A stretch of 33,288 bases of DNA from Candidatus Aphodovivens avistercoris. Its GTDB lineage: Bacteria > Actinomycetota > Coriobacteriia > Coriobacteriales > Eggerthellaceae. The number at the start of each line of letters is the position of its first letter. The stretch's first letter is position 1. The position numbers were made by a program, and so were the translations under genes. The stretch is from assembly GCA_018710945.1 (NCBI GenBank), contig DVIW01000011.1, positions 1 to 33,288 of the forward strand, read 5' to 3'. Under the pieces are notes generated by a model. The model worked only from the letters and a program-made list of their open reading frames with translations, searched no databases and had not been told where the DNA came from. This document shows, piece after piece, positions 9,377 to 19,081 of this stretch.

Positions 9377-11791
9377 ATGGGGGCGCTGTCGCGCTTCGCC
9401 GACCAGATGCTGCGCCAGGAGGGTGCCGAGGCAGGACCGGACGCGCCCGTGCGCCCGACGGTTCCGCCCGCGCTGGCGCTGGGCCTGGCGTTCTGGGCGG
9501 CGGGCGCCGCCGTCTGGACGATTGCGCAGGATGTTCCGCGGGAAGGCTGCCTGGCCCTGTGCGCGCTGTGCGCGGTTGCGGGTGCTGGGTGCGTTGCGGC
9601 GCTGCTGCGGGGAAGGCGCGTGCTGGCCCTGTGCGCGGCGGCGGGGCTGCTTCTGGGTGCCGCGTCGGCCTGGGCAGGCGCCGGGGCGCTGCAGGGGCGG
9701 ATGGCCGCGGCCCAGGCGGCGGGATCCGTCGAGGTGCGGATGACGACGGTCGAGGACGCCTCGCCTTCGCTGTACGGCTCGCAGGCCCTCTTCGACGTGG
9801 AGGCGGACGGTTGGCTGCTGGGGCGCGTGCTCGTCTACCTGGACGAGGACGCCTCCCTGCCGCGCTACGGCGAGGCGTTCCGCGCTCGCCTGGCGCTCAG
9901 GGAGCCTTCGGGCGCAGCGCGCGATCGCCTGTGGCAGCAGGGCGCGGCTGCCGTCGGCTCTGCGGACGGGCTGGAGCCTGCCGGGGCGGCTGGGCCCGCA
10001 GCGCCGCTCGTCGCCTTCCGCAACGCGGCGGTGGACGCCCTTGCCGGCGACGGCGACGCCTCGGCGGTGCTCCAGGCGCTTGTGTGCGGCTACACCGTCT
10101 CCTACGAGGGAACCGACGCGCAGCAGGCGTTCACGGCCAGCGGGCTGGCCCACGTGGTGGCGGTGTCGGGGGCGCATCTGACGGTGGTGGGCTCGTTCGT
10201 GGGCGCGGCGCTGGCCGCGCTGCGCCTGCCGCGGGGTGCCTGCGCGCTGCTGCAGGCCGGCTTCATGCTGACCTACCTGGCCGTGGCGGGGGCGCCCGTG
10301 TCGGCTGTGCGCGCGTTCGCGATGATGCTGCCGCTTCAGTGCGCGCAGTTCGCAGGGCGGCGCAGCATGGGGCTTTCGGCGCTGGGCGCCTGCGTCGCCG
10401 TGCTGGTGGCAGCCGATCCGTCGGTGGCGGTGTCGGCCTCGTTCGCCCTCTCGGCGCTGTCCACCTTGGGGATAGCGCTGTTCCACCCGCTTGTTGGCGC
10501 TTGGCTCGCGCGCTGGATGAGGTGCGTTCCGCGGCTGGCGCGTGACGCGCTGTCGCTGACGCTGGCCTCAAGCCTCATGGCGCAGCCGCTGTCCTGCGCC
10601 CTGTTCAGCCAGTTGCCGCTCGTCGCGCCGCTGGCGAACGTGGTCGCCGCCCCGCTGGCGGCGCCTCTGTGCGCGCTCGGCATCGTGGCGGCGTGCGTTG
10701 CCGTGGCGGTGCCGGCGGCAGGAGGCGTGCTCGTCGGCGCGGCCACGGCGGGAACGGCGGTCCTGTGCGCGGCGGTGGGCGCTTGCGCGGCGCTTCCCTT
10801 CGCCAGCGTGCCGGCGGCGACGGACGTGATGCCCGCCTTGGGGCTGTCGGCCGCCGCAACCGCCGCGCTGTGGCGGTTTTGGCCCGTGCCATGTGCGGGG
10901 CGGGCCGCTGCCAGCGACGTTGCCGCGCGCAAGCGGGCAGGCCATGCGGTCCTTGCCGCAACCGCAGCGCTGCTTGCGGCCGTCGCCGCGTTTGCGGCGG
11001 CTCCGCTGGCGCGCGGGACCGAGCTCGTGATGCTGGACGTGGGCCAAGGCGACGCCCTGCTCGTCCGCAGCGGCGGCCACGCGGTGCTGGTGGATACGGG
11101 CAACCAGGACGGCCTGCTGCGCCGCGCCCTGGCGCGCCAGGGCGTGTGGGCGCTCGACGCCGTGGTGGTGACCCACGCCGACGACGACCACTGCGGCTCG
11201 CTCGCCTCGCTTGCGGGCACGGTGCGCGTGGGGCGGGTGATCGTCGCGCGCGACGCGCTGTCGTGCCCCTGCGCCTCCTGCGCGGGCCTGCGTGAAGACG
11301 CGGCCGAGCTGGTGGGGCCCGGGTGTGTGCAGGGCATCGCGGCGGGGGAGGGCTTTTCGGTGGGCGCGTTCACGGCGACGGCGGTGTGGCCGCATGCGTA
11401 CGCCGACGAAGGGGGTAACGCCGACAGCCTGTGCCTGCTTCTGCAATGCGATGCGGATGGCGACGGCGCGGCGGAGTCCGACGCGCTTCTGGTGGGCGAC
11501 GCGGAGGCCGAGCAGCTTGCGGCCATGATGGACGAGGGCGTGGGGCCGGTGGACGTGTACAAGGTGGGCCACCACGGCTCGCGCAACGCCATCGACGCCG
11601 AGCTGGCCCAGCGCCTCTCGCCCGAGGTGTCGCTGGTCAGCGCAGGGGAGGACAACCGCTACGGCCATCCGGCGCCCGAGACGGTTGAGGCCCTGCGCCA
11701 GGTGGGCTCGGCGGTGTATCGCACCGACGAGCGCGGAGACGTTTCGTGCAGATTCACCCCGCAGGCGGTGGAGGTTTCCACGCTGCGCTAG
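9377..11791 (+). CDS. comEC: Competence DNA translocation channel ComEC/Rec2
   Basis: Polytopic membrane protein that carries single-stranded DNA across the membrane during transformation. The 804-residue product has an N-terminal hydrophobic part, a soluble OB-like DUF4131 region (about 110-210), a long multi-helix competence domain (about 230-545), and a C-terminal metallo-beta-lactamase-like domain. The last contains LDVGQGDALLV and the THADDDH metal motif near residue 600, with GHHGSRNAID later; it is proposed to degrade the non-transported strand. All expected parts are present and the length is normal. The TAG stop forms the first three bases of the putative holA -10 box. Confidence 0.95.
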   Translation: MGALSRFADQMLRQEGAEAGPDAPVRPTVPPALALGLAFWAAGAAVWTIAQDVPREGCLALCALCAVAGAGCVAALLRGRRVLALCAAAGLLLGAASAWAGAGALQGRMAAAQAAGSVEVRMTTVEDASPSLYGSQALFDVEADGWLLGRVLVYLDEDASLPRYGEAFRARLALREPSGAARDRLWQQGAAAVGSADGLEPAGAAGPAAPLVAFRNAAVDALAGDGDASAVLQALVCGYTVSYEGTDAQQAFTASGLAHVVAVSGAHLTVVGSFVGAALAALRLPRGACALLQAGFMLTYLAVAGAPVSAVRAFAMMLPLQCAQFAGRRSMGLSALGACVAVLVAADPSVAVSASFALSALSTLGIALFHPLVGAWLARWMRCVPRLARDALSLTLASSLMAQPLSCALFSQLPLVAPLANVVAAPLAAPLCALGIVAACVAVAVPAAGGVLVGAATAGTAVLCAAVGACAALPFASVPAATDVMPALGLSAAATAALWRFWPVPCAGRAAASDVAARKRAGHAVLAATAALLAAVAAFAAAPLARGTELVMLDVGQGDALLVRSGGHAVLVDTGNQDGLLRRALARQGVWALDAVVVTHADDDHCGSLASLAGTVRVGRVIVARDALSCPCASCAGLREDAAELVGPGCVQGIAAGEGFSVGAFTATAVWPHAYADEGGNADSLCLLLQCDADGDGAAESDALLVGDAEAEQLAAMMDEGVGPVDVYKVGHHGSRNAIDAELAQRLSPEVSLVSAGEDNRYGHPAPETVEALRQVGSAVYRTDERGDVSCRFTPQAVEVSTLR

Positions 11792-11794
11792 AAT
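11789..11794 (+). promoter_or_regulatory. -10 box of a leaderless holA transcript
   Basis: CGC-TAGAAT ends exactly 6 nt before the holA ATG at 11801, so transcription would be expected to start at or next to the A of the start codon. There is no Shine-Dalgarno sequence between them and no clear -35. The TAG of the hexamer is also the comEC stop codon. Confidence 0.55.
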
Positions 11795-11800
11795 GGCCGC

Positions 11801-12787
11801 ATGGCAAAGACGAAACAAGACGCGGAACTGCTGTCCGCCTACGCGGCGGTGGGCGACGACGCGCTCAAACGCGACACGGTGGCGAAGCGCCTGCGCGCGC
11901 GCCTGGAGAAGCTGGGCGACCTGTCGTTCAACTACGAAGAGTTCGACGCCGAGACGGCGGAGGAGGGCGCTATCGTGGGCGCCTGCAACACCATCCCCTT
12001 CGCCAGCCCCGTGCGCATGGTGCGCGTCAAGCAGATCGACAAGCTGCGCAAGGCCGACGCCGACGCCCTGGCCGCCTACCTGGGCGCGCCTTGCCCCTCC
12101 ACGGTGCTTCTGCTGGAGGGCGAGAAGCTGTCGAAGGCCACGCGCCTCGGCAAGGCCGTGGCGGCTTTGGGGGCCGCGGCGACCATCGACTGCTCGTCCC
12201 CGAAGCGCAACGAGCTGCCTCGCCTCGTGCGCTCGATGGCGGTGTCGCAGGGCATCACGCTCACCGAGGGCGCGGCGCGGCTTTTGGTGGAGCTGGCGGG
12301 CGAGGACACCGTGCGCCTGAACGCCGAGCTGGAGAAGATCGCGCTGGCGCACCGCGGCGCCGACGCGGTGAACGAGCACGAGGTGTCGGCGCTCGTCAGC
12401 CGCACGAACGAGGCTAAGCCGTGGGATCTGCTCGACGCGCTGTCGGCACGCAACGCCAAGCGCTGCTTCGCCTGCCTGGCCGCGATGCCCTCGGCCTCGC
12501 CGCACGCGCTCATCGCGTCGGGCACGGGGCGCATCCGCGAGCTCATCGCCGCCAAGGCGCTCGATGCGCGCGGGGCGGGCGGCCAGCTGGCCGCGGCGCT
12601 GAAGAAGCGGGACTGGCAGGTGAAGAACCACCGCCAGTGGGCCCGACGCTTCACCGACGCCGAGCTGCGGGACGCCCTCGTCCGCGCGCGCGACGCCGAG
12701 CGCGCGATGAAGAGCGGCGCCGACGAGCGCGAGGCCTACCTGGACTGGCTGTGCTCCGTGCTGCAGGCCGAGCGCCCCGCGCGCTGA
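11801..12787 (+). CDS. holA: DNA polymerase III delta subunit
   Basis: Clamp-loader subunit that opens the sliding clamp during replication. The 328-residue product opens with AYAAVGDDALKRDTVAKRL, matching the family start in which the delta subunit retains a vestigial AAA fold. The middle shows the expected ACNTIPFASPVRMVRVK strand and LLLEGEKL segments, and the C-terminal half is the helical collar region. The comEA-comEC-holA order and the following rpsT are widely conserved and support the call. No ribosome site precedes the ATG; see the leaderless promoter feature. Confidence 0.92.
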   Translation: MAKTKQDAELLSAYAAVGDDALKRDTVAKRLRARLEKLGDLSFNYEEFDAETAEEGAIVGACNTIPFASPVRMVRVKQIDKLRKADADALAAYLGAPCPSTVLLLEGEKLSKATRLGKAVAALGAAATIDCSSPKRNELPRLVRSMAVSQGITLTEGAARLLVELAGEDTVRLNAELEKIALAHRGADAVNEHEVSALVSRTNEAKPWDLLDALSARNAKRCFACLAAMPSASPHALIASGTGRIRELIAAKALDARGAGGQLAAALKKRDWQVKNHRQWARRFTDAELRDALVRARDAERAMKSGADEREAYLDWLCSVLQAERPAR

Positions 12788-12831
12788 TCCGCGTCCTTCC
12801 GCATCCTTCGCACGCAAGCCCCCAGAAACGC

Positions 12832-12858
12832 GAAGCGCCCGGGAATCCCGGGCGCTTC
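12832..12858. terminator. Bidirectional terminator between convergent holA and rpsT
   Basis: Perfect 12-bp inverted repeat GAAGCGCCCGGG (12832-12843) and CCCGGGCGCTTC (12847-12858) with an AAT loop, placed between the 3' ends of holA (plus) and rpsT (minus). It can serve both. T-rich runs are short on either side. Confidence 0.8.
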
Positions 12859-12901
12859 TCCTTGATATGCAGACGGATCGCGCGGCGATCGCGTGCAGTC
12901 G

Positions 12902-13405
12902 CTATTCAGCAGCCTCCTCGGCGGCTTCAGCCTCAGCCTCGGCCTTGGCGGCCTCCTCGGCCTCCTTCGCCTTGCGCTCGGCGGCCTTCTTCTCCTCCTT
13001 CAGCTGCTTCTCGCGGCGCTTGGCCTTCTCGGCGGCAGCGGCCTCGATGGCGGCCTGGCGGGCGGCCTTGGCCGCGGCCTTCTTGGAGCCGGTCTTCTGC
13101 GGCTTCGGCTCGGGCTTCTGGTAGGCGGCGCGATCGGCGTCGGTCACCACGGTGTTGGCCAGGCGCATGATGCCGCTCTTGCGGTTGGCGGCCTGGTTCT
13201 TGTGGATGACGCCCTTCGAGGCGGCCTTGTCCATCAGACGGCACGCGGCCACGGCGGCGGCGTAGGCCTCGGCGCCGTTGCCGGCGGCCACGGCATCCTT
13301 GACGTGGCGGGTGGCGGTCTTCAGGGACGCCTTGACGGCGCGGTTGCGCATGCGGGACTTCTCGTTGGTGACGATGCGCTTCTTCTGGCTCTTGATGTTG
13401 GCCAT
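12902..13405 (-). CDS. rpsT: 30S ribosomal protein S20 with long C-terminal extension
   Basis: Primary 16S rRNA-binding protein of the small subunit. Residues 1 to about 92 are a normal S20: [11 protein letters not shown] start, [13 protein letters not shown], and [22 protein letters not shown] tail of about 75 residues follows (95-167). It is first Lys/Pro/Ala-rich ([17 protein letters not shown]) and then a highly charged helix of Lys, Glu and Ala that should form a coiled coil or single alpha-helix. The total of 167 residues is about twice the usual 85-90. The ribosome site reads AAGGA on the minus strand (13416-13420), 10 nt from the ATG. It is the only minus-strand gene here and is transcribed alone. 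Confidence 0.95.
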   Translation of the reverse strand: MANIKSQKKRIVTNEKSRMRNRAVKASLKTATRHVKDAVAAGNGAEAYAAAVAACRLMDKAASKGVIHKNQAANRKSGIMRLANTVVTDADRAAYQKPEPKPQKTGSKKAAAKAARQAAIEAAAAEKAKRREKQLKEEKKAAERKAKEAEEAAKAEAEAEAAEEAAE

Positions 13406-13646
13406 TTCCTGCTCTTCCTTTCATCAGGTGGGCGCGGAGGCGCCGGGTTCGCAGGAGCGGAAGCGGAAGGGCAAGGGTGCGCGGTGGGGCATGCCGCGCT
13501 TGGAAAGCGGCGGGTCATGCGGGGCGACCAGGATTTTCCGCCCTTCGGCCTTGCGGCCTCCCAGCACAGCGCTTGAGTCCCTCTGCAGCCACGTCTGCGG
13601 ACCGGCGGCGTCATGCCGCGCCTGCGTTTGCTGAACACAAGCGCAT

Positions 13647-13655
13647 AAGATAGCA
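13647..13655 (-). promoter_or_regulatory. Extended -10 promoter of rpsT
   Basis: Read on the minus strand, TGC-TATCTT is an extended -10 box. No good -35 is visible. Transcription from it would give an rpsT leader of about 235 nt. Confidence 0.4.
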
Positions 13656-13746
13656 CATCAAGGCGGCCGGCGGGGCGCAAATCCCCAAGTCCTCCATGGA
13701 TCTCGCGTTTCGCCGCCGCGCGGGGTGCGGCGCGGATCAGATGCCG

Positions 13747-13752
13747 TACAAT
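13747..13752 (+). promoter_or_regulatory. -10 box of the proline-rich membrane protein gene
   Basis: TACAAT preceded by CCG. It overlaps an in-frame ATG at 13751, which therefore cannot be the start; the next ATG at 13799 with a strong ribosome site is preferred. No consensus -35 is seen. Confidence 0.5.
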
Positions 13753-13798
13753 GGCACCAAGCGAAAACGCCATCCGCCGCGACGCGAAGGAGGACGCC

Positions 13799-14662
13799 AT
13801 GGAAGGCAACGAGCGCGCTTGGACGAACCCCGAGATCCCCGGCGGCGCCGCAGCGCCCTCCGGCTTCCCGCCGCAGGCCCAGCCCGCCGTGCCGCAGCAG
13901 CCGGCGGCGCAGCCTGCGGCCTCCGTCCCTCCGACGGCGTGGCCGCAGCAGCCGCAGCAAACCCAGCCCGCGCCTCCGGCCGGCTGGCCGCAGCAGCCCG
14001 CCCCGCAGGCCGGCTGGCCCGCCGCCTCCGTGCCGCCTTCCGGCCACTACGCCGCGGGGCATCCGGCAGGCTACGGCGCGCCCCAGCCGCCGGTGGCCGC
14101 AGCGCCTGCGCCCGTGCCCGACTACGGCCGCATCGGCGGGGCGCTTCTGGCGTTCATCATCCTGCAGGCCGTCCATTCCTTCTTCATGCTGTCGGGCTTC
14201 CCCAGCGTGCTGGAGGACTCCTTCACCGGCATCCTCCAGCCGCCCATTGGCGTCACGCGCGCCGGGTCGGCGGTGTACGCGGCGGCCACCGTGGTGTCGC
14301 TTGTGACGCTGGTGGGCTACGCGGTGTTCATCATCATGGCGCTCGTGCAGCTGATCACCCGCAACAGCGCGTTTCTGCGCTCGTTCCAGGTGGCGGGCAT
14401 CGTGGCGGTGGCCGGCAACCTGGCGGTGTTCGTGCTGAAGGAGTTCCTGAAGATCTCGGGGCTCTACGAGGGATACCTGTGGGGCGTGGACTACTATTGG
14501 ATGCTGGTGGTGCTGGCGCTTCTGTGGACGATCTTCTGGACGCTGTACTTCGTCCGCTCGGTGCGCATGCGCGCCTTCATGAGCCCGTCGAACCCCTACA
14601 CGCTGGAGCAGGGCGTCCCTTACATCGAGAAGGCCCTGTTCGGCCGCGGCATGAAGGGCTAG
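13799..14662 (+). CDS. Proline-rich, four-helix membrane protein of unknown function
   Basis: A 287-residue protein. Residues 1 to about 108 are a low-complexity cytoplasmic region rich in Pro, Gln and Ala, with WPQQP twice and near-repeats of AGWP and ASVPP. Four hydrophobic segments follow at about 111-133, 158-186, 195-215 and 232-252, then a short basic C-terminal tail (YFVRSVRMRAFM). The helix layout and the aromatic/basic ending resemble DUF2569-type four-helix proteins, but I cannot confirm that. ATG 13799 has AAGGAGG at 13787-13793, 5 nt upstream. Proline-rich tails of this kind often bind partner proteins at the membrane, which is inference only. It stands alone between rpsT and lepA. 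Confidence 0.8.
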   Translation: MEGNERAWTNPEIPGGAAAPSGFPPQAQPAVPQQPAAQPAASVPPTAWPQQPQQTQPAPPAGWPQQPAPQAGWPAASVPPSGHYAAGHPAGYGAPQPPVAAAPAPVPDYGRIGGALLAFIILQAVHSFFMLSGFPSVLEDSFTGILQPPIGVTRAGSAVYAAATVVSLVTLVGYAVFIIMALVQLITRNSAFLRSFQVAGIVAVAGNLAVFVLKEFLKISGLYEGYLWGVDYYWMLVVLALLWTIFWTLYFVRSVRMRAFMSPSNPYTLEQGVPYIEKALFGRGMKG

Positions 14663-14731
14663 CCGCCCACGCTTCCCGCCGCCGGGCGCGCACGTTGGAT
14701 GGAGACGCCGCGCGCCGGCGCGTCTTTACGC

Positions 14732-14737
14732 TAGAAT
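14732..14737 (+). promoter_or_regulatory. -10 box of lepA
   Basis: CGC-TAGAAT, 69 nt before the lepA ATG, with no good -35. It lies between two identical 13-bp copies of CGCGCGCCGGCGC (14709-14721 and 14773-14785), the first just upstream and the second in the leader. Confidence 0.5.
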
Positions 14738-14806
14738 AGCGCCGACGATCCGCTGCGCGCGGTGTGACTTTTCGCGCGCCGGCGCAAGGAACCCGAAAGA
14801 CAGGCT

Positions 14807-16633
<1,827 letters not shown>

Positions 16634-16643
16634 GCGGTGCGGT

Positions 16644-16847
16644 ATGGCGCGCGATGAAGAGTACAACTGGCTGGACGACCCGTTCGACGAGAAGAAGGCC
16701 GCGCAGGCGCAGCAGGACGCGCGCATGAGCGGGCGCTCGAAGCTGATGGTGGGCCTGGGATGCTTGGGGCTCATCGTCGTCGTGGCCGTGCTGGCGGTCG
16801 TGGGCGGCGGCATGCTTCTGGCCGACATGTCCAACCTGGCCGTGTAG
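16644..16847 (+). CDS. Small single-helix membrane protein of unknown function
   Basis: A 67-residue protein, starting MARDEEYNWLDDPF, with an acidic then Ala/Gln-rich cytoplasmic start and one strong membrane helix at about residues 34-60, rich in Gly, Val and Leu. RSK at 31-33 precedes the helix and, by the positive-inside rule, predicts the N terminus in the cytoplasm. It is placed 10 nt after lepA and 6 nt before dusB, so it is very likely cotranscribed. The frame is compact, has a plausible topology and fills the gap exactly, which is why I regard it as real. I do not recognise a family. Confidence 0.7.
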   Translation: MARDEEYNWLDDPFDEKKAAQAQQDARMSGRSKLMVGLGCLGLIVVVAVLAVVGGGMLLADMSNLAV

Positions 16848-16853
16848 GCGCGC

Positions 16854-17828
16854 ATGGCCGCATCCTTGGAAGGGTTCTTCGAGCGCCACAGCCTTCTGCT
16901 GGCGCCGATGGCGGGCGTGAGCGACGAGGCATTCCGCGCGCTGTGCCGCGAGCAGGGCGCCGACCTCACCTACACCGAGATGGTGTCGGCGAAGGGGCTG
17001 TCCTACGCGAACGAGAAGACGCGGCGGCTTCTGCGCCTGGCTCCCGGCGAGGACCAGGTGGCCGTGCAGCTGTTCGGGCATGAGCCGGCCGTCATGGCCA
17101 GCCAGGCCGCGTGGGTGGAGCAGGAGATGGGCGCCTCGCTGGCGTACCTGGACATCAACATGGGCTGCCCCGCCCGCAAGATCGTGACGAAGGGCGACGG
17201 ATCGGCCCTGATGAAGGACCCGGCGCTGGCGGCCGACATCGTGCGCGCCGTTGCAGCGGCGGTGGAGCATCCCGTGACGGTGAAGTTCCGCCGCGGCTGG
17301 GCCGAGGGCGACGAGACCTGCGTGGAGTTCGCGCGCCGCATGGAGGACGCGGGCGCGGCGGCGGCGGCCGTGCACGGGCGCTTCGCGCTGCAGATGTACC
17401 GTGGGCGGGCCGACTGGGGCGCCATCGCGCGCGTGAAGGAGGCCGTGGGCATCCCCGTGGTGGGCAACGGCGACGTGAAGCGCGGCGCGGACGCCTGCGC
17501 GCTCGTCGCGCAGACGGGCTGCGACGCGGTGATGATCGCGCGCGGCGCGCAGGGCAACCCCTGGGTGTTCGCGCAGTGCAAGGCGGCGCTTGCGGGCGAG
17601 GCCGAGCCGGCGGCGCCCTCGGCGGCGGAGCGCGTCGCGATGGCGCGGCGGCACGCGCGGCTTCTGGCGCAGCGCGAAGGGCGCAATATCGTGCGGATGC
17701 GCAAGCACGCCATGTGGTATATGGCGGGGCTTCCGGGGGCCTCGGCAGCGCGCGGGCGCATCAACTCCTGCGTTTCCGTGGCTGACTTCGATGCGGTGTT
17801 CGACTCTCTGCTGGCTCATCTGGGATGA
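16854..17828 (+). CDS. dusB: tRNA-dihydrouridine synthase (DusB-like)
   Basis: FMN enzyme that reduces specific uridines in tRNA to dihydrouridine. The 324-residue product starts with LLLAPMAGVSDEAFR, the canonical FMN-binding opening. The catalytic proton donor Cys105 is in NMGCPARKIV. KGDGSALM, VKFRRGW and GNGDVKRGADA are the other barrel motifs, and ARGAQGNPWVF closes the flavin site. Assignment to DusB rather than another Dus subclass is by overall similarity and is less certain than the family. No ribosome site is obvious; the start lies 6 nt after the preceding small gene. Confidence 0.94.
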   Translation: MAASLEGFFERHSLLLAPMAGVSDEAFRALCREQGADLTYTEMVSAKGLSYANEKTRRLLRLAPGEDQVAVQLFGHEPAVMASQAAWVEQEMGASLAYLDINMGCPARKIVTKGDGSALMKDPALAADIVRAVAAAVEHPVTVKFRRGWAEGDETCVEFARRMEDAGAAAAAVHGRFALQMYRGRADWGAIARVKEAVGIPVVGNGDVKRGADACALVAQTGCDAVMIARGAQGNPWVFAQCKAALAGEAEPAAPSAAERVAMARRHARLLAQREGRNIVRMRKHAMWYMAGLPGASAARGRINSCVSVADFDAVFDSLLAHLG

Positions 17829-17947
17829 CGGCTCTTTCGTTGTTGGGGCGGTCTTTGGGGCTGTCCGCGGGACGGCTCGTGCCTTCGGCGCGTCGCCGGC
17901 GGGTCGTATCCGTTTTCGGGCTTTTCTTGGCAGGAGGGAGAGAAGGC

Positions 17948-19060
17948 ATGCCTCATGATCCTTACAAAGCGCTGTACCTGCATGTTCCGTTCTGCGTGAA
18001 GCGGTGCGGGTACTGCGATTTCGCCACGGCGGCCATGCCGCGCGACGATGCGCGCATCGACGCTTACATCGAGGACCTGTGCCTGCAGATCCGGCGGAAG
18101 GCGAAAGAGGGGGAGCTCGCCTGCGTCGAATCGGTCTACATCGGCGGGGGGACGCCAAGCCACGTGGGGATGGGGCGGCTTTCCATGCTGCTGTACACGC
18201 TGTCCACGTCGATGCGGCTTGAGCCGGACGTGGAGTGCACGATGGAGGCGAACCCGGAGAGCCTGGACGGGCGGATGGTGCGCGACATCTGGGCGCTGGG
18301 GGTGAACCGGCTTTCCCTTGGGGTGCAGAGCTTCGACGACGCGGTGCTGCGGACGCTGGGGCGGGCGCATGATGCGGACGGGGCGCGGCGGGCCGTCGCG
18401 TGCGCGCGGGAGCGGTTCGAGAACGTCAGCGTGGATCTGATGTGCGGGATACCGGGGCAGTCGGCGAAGAGCTTCCGCGCGTCGGTGGAAGAGGCGGCGG
18501 CGCTGGGCGCGGCGCACGTGAGCGTGTACCCGCTGACCATCGAGGACGGCACGCCGTTCGCTTCGGCCGTGGCGCGCGGTGCGCTGCCGGAGCCCGACGA
18601 CGACGTGGAGGCGGAGCACATGCAGATCGCCGCCGAGGTGCTGGGCGCGGCGGGGTTCTCCCGCTACGAGGTTGCCAGCTACGCGCGGCCGGGGTTCTCG
18701 TGCCGGCACAATTCGGCGTACTGGACGGGTGTGCCCTACCTGGGGCTCGGGCGCGCGGCGGCCACGATGACGCAGAACGGCCAGCGGCGCATGCGCGTGC
18801 AGGACGGGCAGGTGACCGACGATCTGGACGTGCGGCAGATGGCGGCCGAGGACCTGATGCTCGGCATGCGCATGAGCGCGGGCGTGTCCGAAGAGCTGGT
18901 GGCGCGCGCGACGGCGCTCATCCCGCGCACGCCGGAGGTGCTCGCCGACCTTGAGGCGCGGGGGCTGGCCGTGTGGGAGGGCGGGCGCTTTTGTCCCACC
19001 GAGCGCGGATGGCTGTGCGGCAACGAGCTCTACGGCGCTCTACTTGACCTGGCGCCGTAG
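17948..19060 (+). CDS. hemW: Heme chaperone / radical SAM protein HemW
   Basis: Radical SAM protein of the HemN-like group; HemW binds heme and is thought to deliver it to target proteins, and has often been mislabelled as oxygen-independent coproporphyrinogen oxidase. The 370-residue product starts MPHDPYKALYLHVPFC. The [4Fe-4S] cysteines Cys16, Cys20 and Cys23 form C-x3-C-x2-C. YIGGGTPS and NRLSLGVQSFDD are family motifs. Its length and lack of the longer HemN N-terminal region favour HemW. I chose ATG 17948 (AGGAGGGAG at 17932-17940) over an in-frame ATG at 17825 that overlaps the dusB stop, since the extra 41 residues do not look like HemW. Confidence 0.93.
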   Translation: MPHDPYKALYLHVPFCVKRCGYCDFATAAMPRDDARIDAYIEDLCLQIRRKAKEGELACVESVYIGGGTPSHVGMGRLSMLLYTLSTSMRLEPDVECTMEANPESLDGRMVRDIWALGVNRLSLGVQSFDDAVLRTLGRAHDADGARRAVACARERFENVSVDLMCGIPGQSAKSFRASVEEAAALGAAHVSVYPLTIEDGTPFASAVARGALPEPDDDVEAEHMQIAAEVLGAAGFSRYEVASYARPGFSCRHNSAYWTGVPYLGLGRAAATMTQNGQRRMRVQDGQVTDDLDVRQMAAEDLMLGMRMSAGVSEELVARATALIPRTPEVLADLEARGLAVWEGGRFCPTERGWLCGNELYGALLDLAP

Positions 19061-19081
19061 GGGGCCGCGCGCTCTGCGTTC

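Larger units (their letters stand above)
13406..13798. other. 393-bp divergent intergenic region: rpsT leader and two promoters
   Basis: On the minus strand it carries a leader of about 235 nt for rpsT, running from a promoter near 13650. The leader can form a GGCC-GCAA-GGCC tetraloop hairpin (13547-13558) and a GGGCG/CGCCC stem (13522-13543), so it may be a structured regulatory leader. CATGCCGCGC occurs twice on the plus strand (13490-13499 and 13612-13621). On the plus strand, the promoter and ribosome site of the next membrane protein lie at its right end. No convincing gene was found. Confidence 0.6.

Noticed and set aside
13321..13809. Minus-strand frame through the rpsT leader into rpsT
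   Set aside because: It overlaps rpsT in another frame, has Arg/Pro-rich random-looking sequence and no ribosome site; the region fits better as a structured leader.
14011..14023. -35 boxes about 31-32 nt upstream of several -10 words (for example TTGGAT before lepA, TTGCGC before phoH)
   Set aside because: The spacing is far beyond the usual 16-19 nt and TTG trinucleotides are common; I treat the agreement as chance. The coordinates given here are only a placeholder within the window; the examples are at 14695-14700 and 24011-24016.
17825..17947. Longer hemW starting at ATG 17825
   Set aside because: The extra 41 residues do not resemble HemW N termini, while ATG 17948 has a strong ribosome site and gives the normal start.
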